Origin: CAYMCO01 sp964388955
GTDB lineage: Bacteria > Chloroflexota > Anaerolineae > Anaerolineales > E44-bin32
Direction: 5' to 3'
Assembly (NCBI GenBank): GCA_964388955.1
Contig: CAYMCO010000010.1
Span: 1 to 64,000 of the forward strand
DNA length: 64,000 bases
Below the pieces are notes generated by a model. The model saw only the letters and a list, made by a program, of their open reading frames with translations, did not search any database and had not been told where the DNA came from. A program made the translations under genes and the position numbers. Below, piece after piece: positions 16,828 through 25,214 of the stretch; within the stretch, counting starts at the first letter, position 1; every line of letters begins with the position of its first letter.

Positions 16828-19800
16828 ATGGCGGAAATAACACTTCGTGAATACATCCGGGAGATCGGCCTTCTCATCGACAATGAGCGGTTGGATGAGG
16901 CCATCGCCCATTGCCTGCACATCTTGCAGGCATACCCCAAACACCTGGAGGCTTACCGCCAACTGGGAAAGGCATACCTGGAAGCCAACCAGTTCACGGA
17001 TGCCGCGGACGTCTTCCAGCGAGTGCTATCTGCTGTGCCGGGCGACTTCGTGTCTCACGTTGGCATGGCCGTCATCCGAGAGGATGAGGGAAACCTGGAT
17101 TCCGCCATCTGGCACATGGAGAGAGCCTACGAGTCGAACCCCGCAAACAATGCTATTCACGAGGAGCTGCGCCGCCTGATCTCTGAGCGGGACGGAGTTG
17201 CGCCGCAGAAAATCCGCTTGACGCGCGGCGCATTGGCACACATGTACGCGCGCGGAGAGATGTACCAGCAGGCGATTGTCGAGCTCCAGACCTCCCTCGA
17301 GGAGGAGCCCGACAGGCCCGATTTGCAGGTGCTCCTGGCGGAGATGTACTGGCGAACAGGCCAGCGGGTGGAAGCCGCCGAAGTGTGCAGCGAGATCCTG
17401 GAGGAACTCCCCTTCTGCCAGGAGGCCAATCGTATCATGGCCGCCATGCTGCAAACCAGCGATCAAGCCGAAGAGGGCACGGTATACCACCGGCGCCTCG
17501 CGGCGCTCGATCCCTACGCGGCTTTCATCGAGAGCGCAGTCATCGATCCCGATACGGTCAGCGATGAGGCCGTGAGATTAATGCGTGGGGAGTGGCACCC
17601 CGGAGAGCCCATCCCTGCGGGAGAGGGCCGCATGCCGGATTGGGCCGCTGAGATCGGCCTGGAGGTCGGCCCGGCGAGGTCCGAGGAAGCCGAGCCGGAG
17701 GTTGAGGCCCTACCAGAACCCGCCTGGCTGGAGGATATCGGTGTGTCACCCCGAAAGTCAGCCCCGCCCGAGGAAATCGGGGAACCTGCTGGCCAGGAGC
17801 CGGCTGAGGAACTGCCGGCGTGGCTCGACGAGATCGAGCCGGTGGAGGAAGCGCAGACGGTCGTCGAGGAGACCCCTGAGCCGAGCGCGCCTCCCTTCAC
17901 GGAGGAAGAGAAGGAACAGCCGGAAGCTGAGATCCCTGGCTGGATGCAGGACGCGGGCTGGGAGCGATCGGAAGGGGAGGTGGAAGAGGAGCCTGTCACA
18001 TTCACCGATGAGGAGCTGGCCGCCCTGGAAGCAGGCGTCTTGCCGGAAGAAGGCGATGGACAGGAGGAAGAGGACGAGTTGGCGCCCGCCGAGATTCCGG
18101 AATGGCTGATGGAGATCGCACCCGGTGAAGCCGGGGAAGCGGGGGAGGAGCTCCTTGGAGTGGAGGAAGATGAGGTCATCGCCGAGGTGCTCGGGGCAGG
18201 GGAGGAAGCGGAGGAAGAGGAACCGCCTGATTGGCTGAGCGGGATCGTGCCCGAGGAGGAGCTGCCGGAGGAGGGCGAGGGTGCGCCCGCTTGGGCGGAG
18301 GCGCGGGCAGAGGAGACGGAACTCGAGGCGCGAGCCCCGGATTCGACACAAGGGATCGGCGAGCCCGCCGAGGAACCCGCCGAGGCAGGCCCCGATTGGC
18401 TGAGTGGGATTACGGCCGATGAAGCCCCTGAACGGGCCGCACAGGAGAGCCCCGCGGAGGAAGCGCCAGAGTGGTTGAGCGGGGTCGCCGCCGGAGCAAT
18501 GGAGGATGAAGCCGAGGCGGGGGTGCCGGAAAGAGCCTCCGAGGAGGGCGGGAGCTGGCTGGGCGGGTTGGAGATGGAAGAGGGGCCGGGGGAAGCCGAG
18601 CTGGAGCGACCGGCTCCAGCCGAGGAGCGCGAGCTCGAGCCCGAAGCGGACCTGGGATGGCTGAATGCGCTTGCCCCTGAAGAGGAGCCCGAAGAGGAGT
18701 GGCTGGAAGGGGCGGAAGAAGAAATCTACCGGCCCGAGGCCGCCCAGGAGGCGCGGGTAGATTGGCTCAGCGGCATCGCACCGGCGGGCGAGGGAGAAGC
18801 GGAGGAAGCGGCCCGGGCGAAAGAAGGAGAGGAAACGCCTGAGCCGGCCGAGCCCCCCGCTCAGCCCGGAGCAGGTTTGGTTCCGTCCTGGCTCGAAGAT
18901 GAGGAGCCGGGGGAGAGCTCAACCATCGTCGGATGGTTGGGGGCACAAAGCCTTGCGGAGCGAGACGAGGAGCAGGCGGAGATCGCCGAAGAAGCCGAGG
19001 CGGGGGAACCCCCATTCTACTCCCCACAGCCCGAGGAAAGGCACGTCCCCGACTGTTTGTTGGAGGCACAAGAGGAGGAAGGCCCCGGTGCCATCGCCCC
19101 AGAGCCGCCCCTCGAGGGACCGCCCGAGCCGGAGGAGGCCATGCAGCCCGAGGGCATGGCGGAGGGGCGAGAACCCGAGGTTCGGGAGCATGAAGAGCGC
19201 CTGATGGATGAATTGGAGGCGGCCGAGCGGGCGCCAGAATTGGCGCAAGAAGCTCAGACCCCCGATTGGCTCAAAGATTATGCGGAGGAGATCAGCGAGT
19301 CCACCGAGATGAGCGTGGGGCCAAAGGAGGCGGAGGCACAGGAGGAGCCAGCCATCCCTGGCCCGGTCGAGGAAGCGGAAACGCCAGAAGCTCCCGAAAC
19401 GGAGTTCGGGGCCTTCGCGGCGGAGGATGAGGAGGCTGCCGAGGCCCCCGCCGAAAAAGCCGAGGGTTGGCTGGCGCGACTGCCCTCTGCGCAGGAGCCA
19501 GAGGAGGAGTTGGCCCTCGAGGGTGAGGCGGAAGAGCTGGATGAGGAGCTCTACGAGACGCCAGATTGGCTGCAGGAAATCACGGAGGAGCCCGGGGTCC
19601 CCATCGGGGAAGAGCTGGAGGACCTCACCGAATCTGAGGATGAATACGACACCAAACCTCGGGAGTTCGAGTGGGCGGATTCCCGAGAGAGGGAGGAACC
19701 GGACTGGTTGCGCGATACCGGAGGAGTGGAGGAGGGAGAGGAAGCGCTGGAGGAAGTGGAGATCCCCGATTGGCTTCTGGAGCCTGCAGACGAATTCGAG

Positions 19801-20373
19801 TCCGAGGAAGTCGAGGAGGAAGTCGTCCAGCCTGATATGCGGGCGGCCCCGGAGGCGCTTGAAGCAAGAGTGCAACCCGGAGGGGAACCCGAATTCCACG
19901 CCCCGCAGGAGAGTGTACCGGCGGCGGAGGAACCCCTTACCCCTGAAGCGGAAGCCCCCATACGGGAGGCCCCCGAGGAAGAAGTCGAAGCGATCCCGGA
20001 GGCGGAGGGGTGGGTTCCCTTTGAGCCCGAAGCCGAACCGGAAATGGCGCAGGCGCCGAGCATGGAGACCTCCCCTGTCGCGGAGGAACCTCCAGAGGTC
20101 GCCCCACGCATGAGACCATTTGACCCCGATGAGGTGCTGCAGAGCGCAAAGGACGCGCTGGAGGCGGGAGATTTCGAACTGGCTGCCGGCCAATACGGCG
20201 AATTGACGCGCAAGAAGGAAGCCTTGGACGTGACCGTTGAAGATCTGAAAGTCACCCTGGAGCGGGAACCTCAGCAGCCTCAACTGTGGCAAATACTGGG
20301 CGATGCCTATATGCAGATGGACCGCATCGCCGAGGCCATCGAAGCCTACCAGAAAGGCACGGAGGTGATCTAG
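16828..20373 (+). CDS. Large acidic TPR protein with repeated Trp-Leu motifs
   Basis: A 1181-residue protein. Residues about 10-220 hold TPR-like helices (DEAIAHCLHILQAYPKHLEA, AADVFQRVLSAVP and others), and the last 80 residues are another TPR pair ending EAIEAYQKGTEVI. Between them lie about 850 residues dominated by Glu, Ala and Pro, in which a short motif recurs about 20 times: PDWLSGI, PEWLSGV, IPDWLLE, PDWLQEI and variants. The start is ATG 16828 with AAGGGG upstream; an earlier TTG at 16780 is less likely. No signal peptide or membrane span is seen, so it is likely cytosolic. The repeats look like docking motifs on a disordered chain, with the TPR ends binding partners. No function is known to me. 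Confidence 0.8.
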   Translation: MAEITLREYIREIGLLIDNERLDEAIAHCLHILQAYPKHLEAYRQLGKAYLEANQFTDAADVFQRVLSAVPGDFVSHVGMAVIREDEGNLDSAIWHMERAYESNPANNAIHEELRRLISERDGVAPQKIRLTRGALAHMYARGEMYQQAIVELQTSLEEEPDRPDLQVLLAEMYWRTGQRVEAAEVCSEILEELPFCQEANRIMAAMLQTSDQAEEGTVYHRRLAALDPYAAFIESAVIDPDTVSDEAVRLMRGEWHPGEPIPAGEGRMPDWAAEIGLEVGPARSEEAEPEVEALPEPAWLEDIGVSPRKSAPPEEIGEPAGQEPAEELPAWLDEIEPVEEAQTVVEETPEPSAPPFTEEEKEQPEAEIPGWMQDAGWERSEGEVEEEPVTFTDEELAALEAGVLPEEGDGQEEEDELAPAEIPEWLMEIAPGEAGEAGEELLGVEEDEVIAEVLGAGEEAEEEEPPDWLSGIVPEEELPEEGEGAPAWAEARAEETELEARAPDSTQGIGEPAEEPAEAGPDWLSGITADEAPERAAQESPAEEAPEWLSGVAAGAMEDEAEAGVPERASEEGGSWLGGLEMEEGPGEAELERPAPAEERELEPEADLGWLNALAPEEEPEEEWLEGAEEEIYRPEAAQEARVDWLSGIAPAGEGEAEEAARAKEGEETPEPAEPPAQPGAGLVPSWLEDEEPGESSTIVGWLGAQSLAERDEEQAEIAEEAEAGEPPFYSPQPEERHVPDCLLEAQEEEGPGAIAPEPPLEGPPEPEEAMQPEGMAEGREPEVREHEERLMDELEAAERAPELAQEAQTPDWLKDYAEEISESTEMSVGPKEAEAQEEPAIPGPVEEAETPEAPETEFGAFAAEDEEAAEAPAEKAEGWLARLPSAQEPEEELALEGEAEELDEELYETPDWLQEITEEPGVPIGEELEDLTESEDEYDTKPREFEWADSREREEPDWLRDTGGVEEGEEALEEVEIPDWLLEPADEFESEEVEEEVVQPDMRAAPEALEARVQPGGEPEFHAPQESVPAAEEPLTPEAEAPIREAPEEEVEAIPEAEGWVPFEPEAEPEMAQAPSMETSPVAEEPPEVAPRMRPFDPDEVLQSAKDALEAGDFELAAGQYGELTRKKEALDVTVEDLKVTLEREPQQPQLWQILGDAYMQMDRIAEAIEAYQKGTEVI

Positions 20374-20400
20374 GAATTTCCTGTCGCTGTGACAGCAAGT

Positions 20401-20425
20401 GAACTCGGGGTGCTCCCCCGAGTTC
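20401..20425. terminator. Perfect 10-bp hairpin before ndk
   Basis: GAACTCGGGG (20401-20410) pairs with CCCCGAGTTC (20416-20425) around a 5-base loop. It lies 28 bp after the TPR-protein stop and 6 bp before the ndk ATG. Only a short T-run (GTTTA) follows. It may terminate or attenuate transcription from upstream, or hinder ribosome access to ndk. Confidence 0.55.
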
Positions 20426-20431
20426 CAGTTT

Positions 20432-20899
20432 ATGGAGGCCCCCTTGGAACGGACTCTCGTACTCATCAAACCGGACGGCGTTCAGCGAGGCTTGGTCGGC
20501 GAGATCATTCTCCGCCTGGAAAGGCGGGGGCTGAAACTCATCGCCGCACGTTTCCTGCATGTGGACAAGGAACTCGCTGAAAGGCATTATGCGATTCACA
20601 GGGGCCAGCCCTTCTACAACGGCCTGATCGAATACATCACATCCGCCCCGGTAATGGCGATGGTGTGGGAAGGGACGAATGCCATCCAGGCAGTGCGCCA
20701 GACTATGGGTGCCACCCGACCTACAGAGGCGGCTCCCGGCTCGATCAGGCATGATTTCGGGCTGGATATCAGCCGCAATCTGACCCACGCCTCGGATTCC
20801 CCGCAAACCGCCGCCGAGGAGATAGACCTCTGGTTCGAAGAGAGCGAACTCGTCCCCTGGTCTCAGGGCCTTTCAAGTTGGATTTATGAGAAAGACTGA
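20432..20899 (+). CDS. ndk: Nucleoside-diphosphate kinase
   Basis: A 155-residue cytosolic enzyme that passes the gamma-phosphate of ATP to NDPs through a phospho-histidine. It begins ERTLVLIKPDGVQRGLVGEI, the family N-terminus. The catalytic His is H119 in RNLTHASDS, and GATRPTEAAPGSIRHDFG is the loop around the nucleotide site. It is slightly longer than the usual 140-150 residues, with a short C-terminal tail. The ATG at 20432 is chosen over an upstream GTG at 20399 because the protein fold begins directly after it and the hairpin falls in the leader. It stands next to an unrelated acidic TPR gene. Confidence 0.95.
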   Translation: MEAPLERTLVLIKPDGVQRGLVGEIILRLERRGLKLIAARFLHVDKELAERHYAIHRGQPFYNGLIEYITSAPVMAMVWEGTNAIQAVRQTMGATRPTEAAPGSIRHDFGLDISRNLTHASDSPQTAAEEIDLWFEESELVPWSQGLSSWIYEKD

Positions 20900-20956
20900 G
20901 CGGTGAGTGGTGAGGAGTAAATAAGTAGCTTCCGGGCTGACGACGGCAAGGCCGGT

Positions 20957-21170
20957 TTCACGTTTGTGCGTTGGCAAGTTGAAACGTGCCACCCCCTGTT
21001 CGACCGACGACCAACGACGAACGACAAAGTGCGCTTCGCGCATTAAGCTGTCAGCCTTCAGCCCTCAGCGATCAGCCATCGGCCTGAACCCGCGTGAATG
21101 GCGATATGGGCTCCCGGCGGTGGCAGGCAAGCCGATAGCTGAAGGCTGAGGGCTCGTATCACCTTCAACC
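20957..21170 (+). repeat. Dispersed intergenic repeat, copy A (core inverted)
   Basis: Flanks match the copies at 22874-23090 and 26324-26542: an upstream CGACGAACGAC tract, a GCGCTTCGCGC palindrome, and TCACCTTCAACC at the right end. Between inverted repeats (about 21046-21073 and 21131-21153) the core reads CGTGAATGGCGATATGGGCT, which is the reverse complement of the same position in the other two copies. The C/T-rich tract to about 21300 follows. No gene is present between ndk and rsfS. Confidence 0.75.
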
Positions 21171-21175
21171 GTCCC

Positions 21176-21300
21176 CACGCTCCCCTGCACCCCTGCTCCC
21201 TCTGCTCCCCAGCACCCCTGCTTGTCTTATTCCCTCGCCCCATGCCCCCTGCTCCCCTGTTCACTACTCATTTCTCACCAGCCACTTCTCACCAATCCCG
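21176..21300. repeat. Low-complexity C/T-rich intergenic tract
   Basis: Repeated CCCCTGC, CCCTGCTCCC and TTCTCACCA units between the dispersed repeat and rsfS. Similar tracts lie at 1-45, about 11108-11190 and about 26560-26605, always in spacers. No coding potential is seen. Confidence 0.55.
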
Positions 21301-21302
21301 CC

Positions 21303-21656
21303 TCACTGAATCCGCAATACCACCTTGCCGTCTCGCCATAGCTCCTCGAGACGGTAATACCCGCGGGTTCTGGGGGAGAACAGGTGCAAGATCACATCCC
21401 CGTAGTCGATCAGGATCCAGCCGCTGTCCGCATCGCCCTCCACACTCCGGGCGTCCACGTGATAGCGCTCCTTCACCCGTGTCATGACTTCCTCGGAAAG
21501 CGCCTGCAGCGTGCGCCGGCTGCCCGCGGTGCTGAGCACAAAATAATCGGTGAAGGAACTCACCCCCACCAGATCGAGAAGCAAAATGTCCTCGCCCTTC
21601 TTCTCCTCCAAGGTATCCACAATGGTATGCGCCATCCGGCTCGCTTGTTCCGTCAT
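21303..21656 (-). CDS. rsfS: Ribosome silencing factor RsfS
   Basis: A 117-residue protein of the RsfS/Iojap family, which binds ribosomal protein uL14 and blocks 50S-30S joining when nutrients are low. Diagnostic segments are DILLLDLVGVSSFTDYFVL, STAGSRRTLQALSEEV, and GWILIDYGDVILHLFSPRTR near the C-terminus. Length is normal. It is the last gene of a - strand run with the LOG-family gene (12 bp apart) and thpR. In many bacteria rsfS sits by nadD; here nadD is 40 kb away beside obg. Confidence 0.95.
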   Translation of the reverse strand: MTEQASRMAHTIVDTLEEKKGEDILLLDLVGVSSFTDYFVLSTAGSRRTLQALSEEVMTRVKERYHVDARSVEGDADSGWILIDYGDVILHLFSPRTRGYYRLEELWRDGKVVLRIQ

Positions 21657-21668
21657 GTCCCTCCTAGA

Positions 21669-22151
21669 CTACTCAGCTCCCAACAGAAGGGCGGCGGCCA
21701 CCGCCTCCTCCGCAGTTTCACAGCGGGTGATCTGAAACGGCCGCCCGTCAAAAGCGGTCGCCTGCCACGTCTCCAGCCCGATTACGCTCCTGCCGGCTTT
21801 GATGGCCAGCCCGATCTCGGAAAGCGTCCCCTCCCCTCCCCCGATGGCGATCACCGCTTGCCCCGCCAAGGCGACCAACGTGTTCCGGGCCTGTCCCAAC
21901 CCGGTGGGCAGGGCTACACTCAAAAAGCGGTTCCCTTCGTCCGCGTCGGTCCCCGGTAGGATGCCGATGGTAAGCCCTCCCGCACCCTGGGCGCCTCGGC
22001 AGGCGGCCTCCATCACCCCGCCCCGGCCTCCGCAGACCAGCACTGCACCTCGCTCGGCCAAGCCCCGCCCGACCGCCTCCGCAAGATCCGCCATGCCCTG
22101 GCTGCACGAAGCCGATCCAATCACCGATACAACCGGCGCCCTATCGGACAT
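21669..22151 (-). CDS. TIGR00725-type LOG-family protein
   Basis: A 160-residue Rossmann-like protein of the LOG/lysine-decarboxylase-like superfamily, closest in layout to the TIGR00725 group. It shows VSVIGSASCSQGMADLAEAV, GGRGGVMEAACRGA, GILPGTDADEGN and VIAIGGGEGTLSEIGLA. The last corresponds to the PGGxGTxxE motif of LOG phosphoribohydrolases, here with GGGEGTLSE. Relatives release nucleobases from nucleotides, but this short group has no firm function. Its start overlaps the thpR stop by 11 bp, so the two are translationally coupled. Confidence 0.85.
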   Translation of the reverse strand: MSDRAPVVSVIGSASCSQGMADLAEAVGRGLAERGAVLVCGGRGGVMEAACRGAQGAGGLTIGILPGTDADEGNRFLSVALPTGLGQARNTLVALAGQAVIAIGGGEGTLSEIGLAIKAGRSVIGLETWQATAFDGRPFQITRCETAEEAVAAALLLGAE

Positions 22152-22737
22152 CGGAACCCCCCTCTAGTTCCGCGGCAGCCACTCGCGCGTATACCGCTCC
22201 GCTCGGTTTGAGCTCACTGCGAATCAGTTGCACCTGCGTGACCTCGATGCCGCCCAAGGGGCCGATTTCGAACCCCTCCAATCGCCCCGCCAGCTCCCGG
22301 GCCTCCTGCCCGCGCACGTTCCGCCCCACGCGCCCCAGCGTGATGTGCGGGCGGAACCGTCGCCGCTCACGCTCGAACCCCAAGTCGGCCATACGATCCT
22401 CCAGCGCCGACTGGACCCCAGCCAGTCGCCCATCGAGGTTCTCCACCCCCACCCACAGCACTCGCGGGCGCCTCATGTTTGGAAAGACCCCAAACCCAGC
22501 CAAATCGACCCGCAGCGGGGCGTAGGGGGCGACCGCCCCTTGCATCCCCAGCCGAATCGCCTCCACCTTGGCGGACTGCACTTCGCCCAGGAATTTCAGA
22601 GTGAGGTGGCGGCCCTCCGGCTTCACCCAGCGAACGCTTTTTCGTGGAACCTCCCGCTCCAAAGGTGCGACAGCCCCGGTCACACGTTCTTGAAGGGTCG
22701 CGGGAAGCTCTATGGCGATAAAGAGACGCATGATCAT
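22141..22737 (-). CDS. thpR: RNA 2',3'-cyclic phosphodiesterase
   Basis: A 2H-phosphoesterase of about 198 residues. The two His-containing motifs are HLTLKFLGE and HITLGRVGR, which place both catalytic histidines and hydroxyl residues in the bilobal fold. The enzyme opens 2',3'-cyclic phosphates on RNA. The start is either ATG 22737 or ATG 22731; GAGGAAG lies 4-10 bases upstream. A GTG at 22749 overlaps that ribosome site and is less likely. It is first of the thpR - LOG - rsfS run on the - strand; a 436-bp spacer with a dispersed repeat lies upstream. Confidence 0.9.
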   Translation of the reverse strand: MIMRLFIAIELPATLQERVTGAVAPLEREVPRKSVRWVKPEGRHLTLKFLGEVQSAKVEAIRLGMQGAVAPYAPLRVDLAGFGVFPNMRRPRVLWVGVENLDGRLAGVQSALEDRMADLGFERERRRFRPHITLGRVGRNVRGQEARELAGRLEGFEIGPLGGIEVTQVQLIRSELKPSGAVYARVAAAELEGGSDVR

Positions 22738-22873
22738 GTTCTTCCTCACGAACCACTTAGGAAGGTATGGTCACACAAAAGCGGCCATTCGGCAAGCGCG
22801 CGGTGAGCTGGAAGCGAAAAGCGCGCTTGCCCGTTAACGACCAACAAGGAATGACAAGTCCGTCTTCACTTCG

Positions 22874-23090
22874 GCACGTTGGAACGTTATCACGTTTGAA
22901 CGTGGAACCTCAGGTTCGACCAACGACGAACGACCAACGACAACATGCGCTTCGCGCATTTGGCTATCAGCCTTCAGCTATCGGTGTCGACCGCCGGGAG
23001 TCCATATCGCCATTCACGGAGGTTCAGGCCCATGCAGGTTCGGGCCGATGGCGGATCGCTGATAGCTGATAGCCTGTATCAACCTTCAAC
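22874..23090 (+). repeat. Dispersed intergenic repeat, copy B
   Basis: About 217 bp. It begins with CACGTTGGAACGTTATCACG and holds the CGACGAACGACC tract, the 15-bp hairpin ATGCGCTTCGCGCAT (22945-22959), then inverted repeats at 22962-22984 and 23054-23074 around a core reading GTCGACCGCCGGGAGTCCAT. It ends TATCAACCTTCAAC. Its core agrees with copy C and is inverted relative to copy A. Confidence 0.78.
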
Positions 23091-23128
23091 GCTGTTCCCC
23101 CTCCCCACCGCCCCCAAGACACTGTTGC

Positions 23129-23140
23129 ATTGTACAATGT
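23129..23140 (+). promoter_or_regulatory. 12-bp palindrome CATTGTACAATG, possible -10/operator
   Basis: A perfect palindrome that contains TACAAT (23134-23139), 46 bp before the ATG of the CBS-ACT gene. It could be a -10 box with an overlapping operator. No good -35 is seen 17 bp upstream. Confidence 0.35.
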
Positions 23141-23185
23141 CCTCAGGATCCGCTGCGCTATCCGCGAATCGATAGGAGGCCACCC

Positions 23186-23839
23186 ATGTTGATAGGAGAA
23201 AGAATGTCCCGCCCGGCTCTCACCATCACGCCGGAGACGCCCATGCAGGAAGCCCTGCGTATGATGCGCATGGAGAACATTCGGCGCTTGCCCGTCGTCG
23301 GTGCGAGGGGCAAACTGGTCGGCATTGTCACCGAGACTGACCTGCTCCACGCCTCCCCCTCAGACGCCTCTTCGCTCAGTGTCTGGGAGATGAATTACCT
23401 CATCAGCAAGTTGAAAATCGAAGAGATCATGACGAGTGATGTGATCACCATTCATGAGGACACACCCATCGAAGATGCCGCTCGCATCATGGCGGACAAC
23501 AAGATCGGCGGCCTGCCCGTCGTGCGGGACAGCGAGGTGGTGGGCATTATCACCGAGACAGATCTCTTCAAGGTCTTCCTGGAGCTCATGGGGGCGCGCG
23601 AGCGGGGCGTCCGTTTAACCGCCTTGCTCCACGACGTCCCCGGCGAACTGGCGAAGCTCGCCGAGGCCATCGCTGGCCTGAAGGGGAACATTGTTGCATT
23701 GGGGACCTTTCTGGGGGAGACCAGCGAGAACAAGCTTGTCACCTTGAAGACCCAGGGGATCGATCCCGAGACTCTGCAGAAGGCGATCGAGCCCATTGCA
23801 GAACGCATCGTGGACATCCGCGTTTCGGGTCCCGTTTGA
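23186..23839 (+). CDS. CBS domain pair plus ACT domain protein
   Basis: A 217-residue regulatory protein. Two CBS motifs occupy about residues 7-60 (MSRPALTITPETPMQEALRM ... LVGIVTETDLL) and 80-135 (IMTSDVITIHEDTPIEDAAR ... VVGIITETDLF). An ACT-like domain follows at about 142-210 (LTALLHDVPGELAKLAEAIA). CBS pairs bind adenosine-containing ligands and ACT domains bind amino acids. The architecture resembles the AcuB-type proteins, which regulate acetoin or acetyl metabolism in some bacteria. AGGAGG precedes the ATG. A histone-deacetylase-family (AcuC-like) gene lies 7 kb upstream, but no operon link is visible. Confidence 0.88.
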   Translation: MLIGERMSRPALTITPETPMQEALRMMRMENIRRLPVVGARGKLVGIVTETDLLHASPSDASSLSVWEMNYLISKLKIEEIMTSDVITIHEDTPIEDAARIMADNKIGGLPVVRDSEVVGIITETDLFKVFLELMGARERGVRLTALLHDVPGELAKLAEAIAGLKGNIVALGTFLGETSENKLVTLKTQGIDPETLQKAIEPIAERIVDIRVSGPV

Positions 23840-23939
23840 GTTTCAGCGCCCCGGTAGCGGAGGGTGCGTTCCATCCCTAGGGGGCGATCTGACACGGCAG
23901 ACTCGTACCTGCCGCACCCTGTCAACAACACAGGCCAGG

Positions 23940-24061
23940 CCTCTCGATACACGCCTCGCTCCGCTCGCCGCTACTCGAGATGCGGCCTGCTTCGCAGGTT
24001 CCGATTGTGGGGAGGCGCATCTCGAGTGCCGAGTGGTGAAACCACGAGGTGTATCGAGAGG
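23940..24061. repeat. Nested inverted-repeat (cruciform-type) element
   Basis: Outer arms CCTCTCGATACACGCCTCG (23940-23958) and CGAGGTGTATCGAGAGG (24045-24061) are inverted repeats. Inside lie perfect 12-bp arms ACTCGAGATGCG (23973-23984) and CGCATCTCGAGT (24016-24027). Smaller hairpins are CCTGC-TTC-GCAGG (23986-23998) and GTGGT-GAA-ACCAC (24033-24045). No frame crosses it. It fills most of the 326-bp spacer between the CBS-ACT and L,D-transpeptidase genes and looks like a palindromic mobile or REP-type element. Confidence 0.75.
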
Positions 24062-24153
24062 AGCGCCGTGCATTCACTCTCAAGCAGCCGCGCCCCCTGA
24101 AATGGCGCATCCCCGGTACCGGAGGCGGTGTTGCTCCCTGGAAATCGGGCAGG

Positions 24154-24159
24154 TAGAAT
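24154..24159 (+). promoter_or_regulatory. TAGAAT box 6 bp before GTG: possible leaderless promoter
   Basis: TAGAAT is followed by six bases and the GTG at 24166. The same TAGAAT-N6-GTG layout occurs at 50587-50601. Transcription would then start at or next to the start codon. No clear -35 is seen. Confidence 0.4.
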
Positions 24160-24165
24160 CTACTC

Positions 24166-25197
24166 GTGTGTGAAGGCATGAGTCGCCGGAGCTTTCTTCG
24201 GCTCTCGGGAGCGGGGCTGGCAGGAGCATACTCACTCCCTATCCCTCCTCTGCGTGAGCCCTATACCCGCGAATTGGGTCGTGTGGCCGCGGCCTCGATA
24301 CAACTCTATCGTGAGCCCTCCTTCCTCAGCCCCCCGCTGGTTCGCTTCGGGCGGGACGAGCTACTGCCGCTGCTCAAGCGGGAGATCTCGGACGACGGGC
24401 CATATCACAACCCGTTGTGGTTCGAGACGCCTGATGGCTATGCGCATTCAGGCAATTTGCAGCTCGTCGAATGGAGACCGCAGATGCCCTTGGCGGCCGT
24501 CCCGAACGCGGGCGCGCTGTTCGAGGTCTCGGTGCCGTATACTCGTTCATACCAGGAGCCCAGCCCCCAATCTGCCCCCGCCTACCGGCTGTACTACCAG
24601 TCCACCACCTGGGTGGATGCGGTCGAAACCGGTGATGACGGGCGCCGCTGGTACCGCTGCCTGGACGACGCACTGCGCCTGCACTACTTCGCACGGGCAG
24701 AACATCTGCGTCTGATTCCAGCCGGGGAGCTCAGCCCACTGGCAGCGGACGTCCCCGCTCGGGAGAAGAGGATCCGGGTGTATCGGGACACCCAGGAGCT
24801 GTGGGCGTACGAGGGCGACCGGGTCGTGATGCGCACGCGCATCTCCAGCGGGATACCCAACCCCAAACCGCGCGATAATGGGGTCCCAACGATAACGCCC
24901 GAGGGTCGATTTGCCGTGCATCGTAAAGTGCCTTATCGCCACATGGGGAACGGGCTGCTCACCGCCGATCTGGAGGACTACGAGCTTCCAGGGGTCCCCT
25001 GGTGCATGTTCTTCACTCTCACGGGGGTCGCGCTGCACGGCACCTATTGGCACACCGATTTCGGACGGCCGCGCAGCCATGGTTGTGTCAACATGCGCTG
25101 CAAGGACGCCAAATGGCTCTACCGCTGGACCCTGCCCGAGGCGCCCTATGAACAACTGGGGGGATCCGGGCAGGGGACTTTAGTCGTGGTCAGCTAA
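24166..25197 (+). CDS. L,D-transpeptidase (YkuD family) with Tat-like signal
   Basis: A 343-residue exported enzyme that cross-links peptidoglycan between L- and D-centres or anchors proteins to it. The N-terminus SRRSFLRLSGAGLAGAYSLP is a twin-arginine signal. The middle part is unassigned. The YkuD domain is C-terminal: RIRVYRDTQELWAYEGD, then HGTYWHTDFGRPRSHGC with catalytic Cys at residue 307. Starts are GTG 24166, which fits the TAGAAT box as a leaderless start, or ATG 24178 just before SRRSF. A Tat signal on a YkuD protein is less usual than a Sec signal. The SpoIIE-type phosphatase gene follows 17 bp later. Confidence 0.88.
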   Translation: MCEGMSRRSFLRLSGAGLAGAYSLPIPPLREPYTRELGRVAAASIQLYREPSFLSPPLVRFGRDELLPLLKREISDDGPYHNPLWFETPDGYAHSGNLQLVEWRPQMPLAAVPNAGALFEVSVPYTRSYQEPSPQSAPAYRLYYQSTTWVDAVETGDDGRRWYRCLDDALRLHYFARAEHLRLIPAGELSPLAADVPAREKRIRVYRDTQELWAYEGDRVVMRTRISSGIPNPKPRDNGVPTITPEGRFAVHRKVPYRHMGNGLLTADLEDYELPGVPWCMFFTLTGVALHGTYWHTDFGRPRSHGCVNMRCKDAKWLYRWTLPEAPYEQLGGSGQGTLVVVS

Positions 25198-25214
25198 GTG
25201 AGTTAGGCGAGACA

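Noticed and set aside
18919..20469. A 516-codon open frame on the - strand opposite the acidic TPR gene
   Set aside because: It is rich in Leu, Arg, Phe and Gly, as expected when GAG/GAA-rich coding DNA is read backwards. There is no domain, and the + strand gene has a ribosome site and TPR motifs.
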